A stretch of 64,000 nt of DNA, taken from Ruminiclostridium cellobioparum DSM 1351 = ATCC 15832. Lineage in GTDB: Bacteria; Bacillota; Clostridia; Acetivibrionales; DSM-1351. The stretch spans positions 27,747 through 91,746 of the forward strand of contig NZ_JHYD01000034.1 in the NCBI RefSeq assembly GCF_000621505.1, read 5' to 3'. The position numbers and the translations under genes are program-made. The first letter of the stretch is position 1; each line of letters opens with the position of its first letter. The notes beneath the pieces were generated by a model that did not search any database, had not been told where the DNA came from, and saw only the letters and a list, made by a program, of their open reading frames with translations. Below, piece by piece: positions 61,421 to 64,000 of the stretch.

Positions 61421-62701
61421 TTAGATGTTACAGACTGCTAATTTGTATCCCAGGTTTATGATTATGTTATGCAGTATATTTACCCTGGATTTTTTTATTC
61501 TGGTATATATGGACTTAATGGAATAGAATTCTCTCCTGAACCACATATATCCTTCAAATAATTCCTCTTTGCTCATATTTTTAGGAAGGAATGCAACTTC
61601 CGTTTTTCCGTTGTAATTGCTCCAATTCCCGGTCAAAAGTCTGTTTTCCTCCTTCAGCCGGTCATATATTGGTGTTCCGGGCAGAGGGGTCAATATGCTG
61701 ACCGTCGCACCGTCAATACCCAGATTATTGCATATCTCCAGAGTATCTTCAAACACATTTTTCTTATCATCGTCAAAGCCGAAAATTATCCCTGCCTGGA
61801 CGCAAATACCGTTGTCATGGATTTTGTCTATTATAGCTTTATACCTTTGTACCACATTTATGCCTTTATTGACACTGCCCAGACTTTCCTGTGAAAAAGA
61901 CTCAATTCCCACAAAAAGATATATGCAACCGGCAGACCTGGCCAGTTTTAACAGCTCATCATCGTTGCACCTGTCCAGTGTAACCTGTGCAGCCCACTTT
62001 TTATTAAGGGCTTTCAGTTCCTTCATTAATTCCCTGGCATAATCTGTATCTCCCCAAAAATTGTCATCCCAGAATACAAAATATTTGTTTTTTATTGTTC
62101 CGATCTCAGCTATAACCTCCTGCACCGGCCGCTTCCTGAAAGGTTTACAGTATATCTGCTTAAGGTTGCAATAGCTGCAGGAATACGGGCAGCCCCTGGA
62201 AGAAAAAACTGCCCCCTTTGAAAACGGCCTCTTCTTAATTAAATCTCTTCTGGGGACGGGCAGGTTCTTCAAATCCGGAACAGTCTCGCAGGTATATCGT
62301 GTTCTTGCCTTTCCGTTGTAAAAATCCTCAAGAAATTCCGGCCAGATCAGCTCACCTTCACCTGTCAAAACATAATCGCAGTTTTTTCCCACCTCATCCG
62401 GAAGCAGCGTTGCATGGGGACCTCCCATTACGACTCTTGTGTTTTTTGCCCTGAGTCTTTCGGCTATTTTATAGCAATGTTCGGCATTAGAGGTATTTAT
62501 AGTGATTGCGGCCAGGTCGAATTGTTTTTTATAAGGAATCTTTTGATTGTACTCGTCTATCAGGGTTATATCGTATTTGCTCTCATCTATAAAAGCTGCC
62601 AGATAAGGCATTGTAATCTGGATAAAATTGTTGAACTGCTTTTTTCTGAATCTGTTGATTTCTTCATTCTCAGGTGTTATTAATAAAATTTTCTTCTTCA
62701 T
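61421..62701 (-). CDS. B12-binding-domain radical SAM protein
   Basis: A protein of about 426 residues. The N-terminal B12-binding fold (about 1-140) includes ITMPYLAAFIDES and VVMGGPHATLLPDEV. The radical SAM barrel has the cluster motif in SSRGCPYSCSYCNL near residues 170-183, with three Cys spaced as CxxxCxxC, and the later segments FVFWDDNFWGD and GFDDDKKNVFEDTLEICNN. These proteins catalyse methylations, cyclisations or other radical reactions. No peptide or partner enzyme lies next to it, so the product is unknown. I use the ATG at 62701 (MKKKILLITPE), which has AAAGGAG; the longer start at 62737 is less likely. Confidence 0.88.
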   Translation of the reverse strand: MKKKILLITPENEEINRFRKKQFNNFIQITMPYLAAFIDESKYDITLIDEYNQKIPYKKQFDLAAITINTSNAEHCYKIAERLRAKNTRVVMGGPHATLLPDEVGKNCDYVLTGEGELIWPEFLEDFYNGKARTRYTCETVPDLKNLPVPRRDLIKKRPFSKGAVFSSRGCPYSCSYCNLKQIYCKPFRKRPVQEVIAEIGTIKNKYFVFWDDNFWGDTDYARELMKELKALNKKWAAQVTLDRCNDDELLKLARSAGCIYLFVGIESFSQESLGSVNKGINVVQRYKAIIDKIHDNGICVQAGIIFGFDDDKKNVFEDTLEICNNLGIDGATVSILTPLPGTPIYDRLKEENRLLTGNWSNYNGKTEVAFLPKNMSKEELFEGYMWFRREFYSIKSIYTRIKKSRVNILHNIIINLGYKLAVCNI

Positions 62702-62737
62702 ACTTTTCTCTCCCTTTATATCCATCTTACCTTCCAC

Positions 62738-63030
62738 ACCTGAAGCTCAATTGTAAAATGAATTTCCATACCAGTTAATTCATTTTACTCTTTAGTTTTA
62801 TTTTTATTGCCTTAACAGGGAATATGGATTCTTCCCTTACAAAATATACAAGCTGACCTTAAATGGTTGGCCTTCTTTTATATTTTGAGGGTCTAGCCGC
62901 GCGGCAATGAGCGCTGGGTTTGGGGCAGAGCCCCCGTTCCTTAAAGCCAGACTCCTTTTATATTTCATTGGTTTAAAATATTCTAACTGGTGGCTATGCT
63001 CCTAATACTGGTGGCAGATTGGGAGGAACC
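62738..63030. other. Gene-free stretch at the left end of the IS30 element
   Basis: About 290 bases without a gene. It contains GGTTTGGGGCAGAGCCCC (about 62918-62935), an inverted-repeat-like string often seen around mobile DNA, and a GC-rich CTAGCCGCGCGGC patch. The insertion-sequence boundary is probably between about 62950 and 63000, but the terminal repeat cannot be fixed without the other end. Confidence 0.4.
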
Positions 63031-64000
63031 ATGTCTAAATATTTAACCTATGAAGAACGCCTTGAAATTGAAGGCGGATTAAAGAACCACCTCTCCTTTG
63101 GAGCTATTGCAAACCTTATTGGTAAAGATCGTACTACAATAGCAAAGGAAATAAAAAAACACTCTTTTGAGAGAAAGTCCGGCTACAGTGGATGGGCATA
63201 TAATGCCTGTAAACAACGTAGCAATTGCAAGGTCAAGTATATTTGTGGTAAAACCAATTGTAGAAGACCTTCTACTGTATACTGCAAGTTGTGTAACTAC
63301 TGTAATGACTTCTGTCCTGAATATGAGGAAGAAGTATGCTCATGCCGTTTCAAACCTCCATACGTTTGTAATGGTTGTATGCAACTCCATAAATGCACAC
63401 TCAAAAAATCAGTATATGATGCTGAAGATGCACACCTGGCTTTTTCACAAAATATTTCTGAATCCAGAAGCGGTATTCTTTCAAACGAAGCAGAGTTAGC
63501 ACGCTTAAATTCTATTATTTCTCCACTTGTTAGAAAGGGACAATCCATCCATCAGATATATGCAACTTATGTGGATGAGCTTATGTGTAGTGAAAAAACA
63601 ATTTACAACTATATTGATGCCTGCCTTTTTGATGTAAGGAACATTGATCTCCCTCGTAAAGTGAAGTACCGTCCTCGCTATAAAAAGCCCGAATTCAAAG
63701 TAGATAAAGGTTGCCGGATTGGACGTAACTATGAGGATTTTCAGACATTCATTGAGAAACATCCAGATATCTCTGCCGTACAGATGGATTCAGTTATTGG
63801 AAGCAGGGGTGGTAAAGTTTTATTAACTATACATTTTGTTGAAACCTCCTTTATGCTGGCTTTTTTACGGGATGCAAATACTTCTCAATCCGTTATTGAT
63901 ATTTTCAGTAATATCAGAAAAATCATCGGAAAGGAAAATTTCCAAAAGCTGTTTCCGGTAATTCTGACGGATAACGGGAGCGAATTTTCCAATCCAAAAG
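63031..64000 (+). CDS. IS30-family transposase (3' end beyond window)
   Basis: The frame starts at ATG 63031 after GGGAGGAACC and stays open for 323 codons to the window edge. The N-terminal helix-turn-helix (LTYEERLEIEGGLKNHLSFG, then IGKDRTTIAKEI) is typical of IS30. A Cys-rich block at about residues 60-120 (many CxxC pairs) is a likely zinc-binding insert. The DDE catalytic core begins with the Asp in AVQMDSVIG near 253, and the second Asp is in LTDNGSEFSNP near 316; the final Glu is outside the window. No frameshift is seen, so it may be intact and active. Confidence 0.93.
   Translation, partial: MSKYLTYEERLEIEGGLKNHLSFGAIANLIGKDRTTIAKEIKKHSFERKSGYSGWAYNACKQRSNCKVKYICGKTNCRRPSTVYCKLCNYCNDFCPEYEEEVCSCRFKPPYVCNGCMQLHKCTLKKSVYDAEDAHLAFSQNISESRSGILSNEAELARLNSIISPLVRKGQSIHQIYATYVDELMCSEKTIYNYIDACLFDVRNIDLPRKVKYRPRYKKPEFKVDKGCRIGRNYEDFQTFIEKHPDISAVQMDSVIGSRGGKVLLTIHFVETSFMLAFLRDANTSQSVIDIFSNIRKIIGKENFQKLFPVILTDNGSEFSNPK

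Noticed and set aside
1..64000. CRISPR arrays, tRNA or rRNA genes
   Set aside because: No regularly spaced direct repeats with unique spacers and no tRNA- or rRNA-like segments were seen on either strand.

Overview
The window looks like the chromosome of an anaerobic, endospore-forming, plant-polysaccharide-degrading member of the Clostridia. Support for this: AT-rich DNA, GGAGG ribosome binding sites, a T-box leader on serS, spoIIID, a PPi-dependent phosphofructokinase, YesM/YesN-type regulators, many sugar ABC importers without their own ATPase, and GH38/GH51/GH78 enzymes. Cluster III (Ruminiclostridium-like) is my best guess, made from gene content only. No rRNA, tRNA or CRISPR array was seen.

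Layout. (1) 1-5250, minus strand: MalFG-type sugar permeases followed by a YesM/YesN two-component system; the response regulator runs off the left edge. (2) 5250-11000: spoIIID, a GH38 alpha-mannosidase and a divergent AraC regulator, separated by long palindromic repeat elements. (3) 11027-19862, minus strand: a catabolic locus of PPi-phosphofructokinase, class II aldolase, fucose/arabinose-isomerase-like protein, TIM paralogue, TauE-type permease and LarA-family racemase. After a terminator come a LarC1-only nickel-insertase and two half-size CHR transporters. A divergent AraC regulator starts at 20099. (4) 20948-31262, minus strand: LplABC-type importer, tandem beta-helix enzyme, GH78 alpha-L-rhamnosidase and GH51 arabinofuranosidase, which fits rhamnogalacturonan-I side-chain use; a membrane-bound AraC regulator diverges at 31683. 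(5) 34307-39153: a second importer and an aldose-epimerase-like gene, with another membrane-bound AraC regulator at 39399. (6) 41788-53720, minus strand: a 12-gene operon with two DgoD-type dehydratases, importer, FGGY kinase, HOGA-like aldolase, RpiB, split transketolase, class II aldolase and PHP protein. It diverges from an IclR regulator and, on the plus strand, a KDG-type kinase, KDPG-type aldolase and an unusual shrunken Eda-VOC protein. (7) 57297-62701: serS with T-box, a DUF362 ferredoxin-like protein, two GNAT acetyltransferases and a B12-binding radical SAM protein. (8) 63031 to the right edge: an IS30-family transposase, incomplete.

How it works together. Regions 1-6 are sugar and sugar-acid modules, each pairing an importer or enzyme set with its own regulator. 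In region 6 the dehydratases would make 2-keto-3-deoxy-aldonates, phosphorylated and cleaved by the divergent kinase and aldolase; perfect sigma-A promoters face each other around position 53850, with GTTCG-containing putative operators just downstream of both. The other half of the operon (kinase, RpiB, transketolase, aldolases) implies a second phosphorylated-ketose branch whose substrate I cannot name.

The most unusual non-coding content is a family of long palindromic elements (5270, 9587, 33945, 35514, and a relative at 10758). Two share a 58-nt core at 54/58 identity, with hairpins showing GGA in the loop and compensatory stem changes. A separate pair of 43-nt palindromes (3318, 35231) also shows compensatory changes.
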